Assembly: GCA_036939355.1 (NCBI GenBank)
Contig: JALLAP010001488.1
Location: forward strand, 1 to 16,289
Reading direction: 5' to 3'
From: Thalassiosira profunda
Taxonomy: Eukaryota; Bacillariophyta; Thalassiosirophyceae; Thalassiosirales; Thalassiosiraceae
DNA: 16,289 bases
Shown: piece after piece, positions 15,595 to 16,289 of the stretch
Numbering within the stretch: position 1 is the first letter of the stretch
Layout of the letters: each line of letters opens with the position of its first letter
Program-made: the position numbers and the translations under genes
The notes under the pieces: model-generated
The model's database searches: none
What the model was told of the DNA's origin: nothing
Seen by the model: the letters and a program-made list of their open reading frames with translations, nothing else

Positions 15595-16289
15595 CTAGGG
15601 TGGGGTGCCAGGGTAGAAGCAGGCGCAGCCGTCGGGGTGCGTATCGGGATCTCCTATCCAGCGGCCAAGAAGGTTCACATTGAAATAAGGATCACCAGCA
15701 GCATCCTCCAGCGGGTTTGGGTACGGGCCAGAGGGGGTATCAAATATCCCTGAAAAAGGATTTCTGTCACCTGGAATGCTTCCCGGCTCGAAACACAGGA
15801 ACGCACGCCCATCCTCAAACAATGTCGCTTGAGCGTTCACTTCGCCTACGACCCCGGCACCTTCGTCGAATCCCACCCCCTCGTAGGAGATGGTGAAGGA
15901 TCCATCGGCGTTCGTCTTGGTGAAGATGCCACTGCCAACTGGCGAACTCTTGGGGTCGAGGTCAGCGGTGAGGGTGAAGATTTTACTGGCTCCAATGTCG
16001 ATGGTTCCCTCGGAGCTGACAGTCACCTCATTTACGGCGGCGCCAAACCAGTTGAAGGCAGAGGGCAGGGTTACCACCAGCGTGCAGCCACCCAACTGGT
16101 CAGAGGGGCAGTCGGAAACCGAGCGCCTGTCCCCATCGCCAGCAATGGGGGTCCACGCGACGCCGGGAGGACAGGTGTTGAAATCGGTTGGGAAGACCTC
16201 AGCGGCCAACAATCCATCAAATCTATCACCCTCAGAAATCTCTCCCCTGAGCTCGTTCTCGAGGGCATTGTTGGCGGCCTGGGCGTCGG
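15595..16289 (-). CDS. Secreted-type hypothetical protein, 3' part (runs off window)
   Basis: The minus-strand frame is open from the window edge to TAG at 15597-15595, giving about 231 residues of the C-terminal part; the start lies beyond 16289. The sequence begins DAQAANNALENELRGEI, then has FNTCPPGVAWTP, SDCPSDQLGGC, LPSAFNWFG, NEVTVSSEGTIDIG, SFTISYEGVGF, NAQATLFEDGRAFLCF, GIFD and a Cys-bearing end (DGCACFYPGTPP). The order of short beta-strand-like segments (vSSeGti, f.isyegv, vnaqatLfedG) resembles extracellular beta-sandwich proteins, including nidogen-like domains, but the similarity is too weak for a firm name. Even Cys pairs near both ends suggest an oxidising, extracellular location. 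I do not recognise a specific function. No introns are seen in the visible part. Confidence 0.75.
   Translation of the reverse strand, partial: DAQAANNALENELRGEISEGDRFDGLLAAEVFPTDFNTCPPGVAWTPIAGDGDRRSVSDCPSDQLGGCTLVVTLPSAFNWFGAAVNEVTVSSEGTIDIGASKIFTLTADLDPKSSPVGSGIFTKTNADGSFTISYEGVGFDEGAGVVGEVNAQATLFEDGRAFLCFEPGSIPGDRNPFSGIFDTPSGPYPNPLEDAAGDPYFNVNLLGRWIGDPDTHPDGCACFYPGTPP

Overview
The window looks like nuclear DNA of a GC-rich centric diatom, probably of the Thalassiosira type. Three things point there: short GT-AG introns of 79-119 nt; secreted proteins built from Pro-Thr linkers, Ser/Gly/Lys tracts and cysteine modules; and a helicase with a diatom-style plastid presequence (signal peptide, then Ala|Trp and a basic Ser/Arg-rich stretch). 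Genus and species are inferences from recognition, not from a search.

Layout. Bases 1-923 (+) are the 3' part of an F-box-like/SPRY gene of a type common in Thalassiosira; as written it needs three frame changes. Bases 1246-12888 hold four related multi-exon genes, named here by position: A1 (4822-1246, -), B1 (7921-5716, -), A2 (8973-10352, +) and B2 (11093-12888, +). Bases 13335-15218 (+) are a single-exon DEAD-box RNA helicase, probably plastid-targeted. Bases 16289-15595 (-) are the 3' part of a secreted-looking protein that runs off the window.

The four-gene cluster is the main interest. All four proteins enter the secretory route, carry an R-x-L tripeptide like the one linked to maturation of diatom silaffins and cingulins, have several copies of one six-cysteine module (C, C, CC, C, C), use Pro-Thr/Lys linkers, share an intron inside the linker, and end in GSTPTVGK, of which 18 nucleotides are identical in all four. 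A1, B1 and B2 also alternate Trp-rich blocks with SGKSGK-type Lys/Ser/Gly blocks, the composition known from cingulins and silaffins. I infer a cluster of biosilica or cell-wall matrix proteins. A2 lacks the Lys/Ser block and shows two signs of decay.

Two single N positions (3515 and 6564) are each flanked by identical 72-bp copies. Merging the copies restores the reading frame of A1 and B1, so these are best read as unmerged contig ends, not biological duplications. Derived lengths after merging are 1076 aa (A1), 644 aa (B1) and 515 aa (B2).
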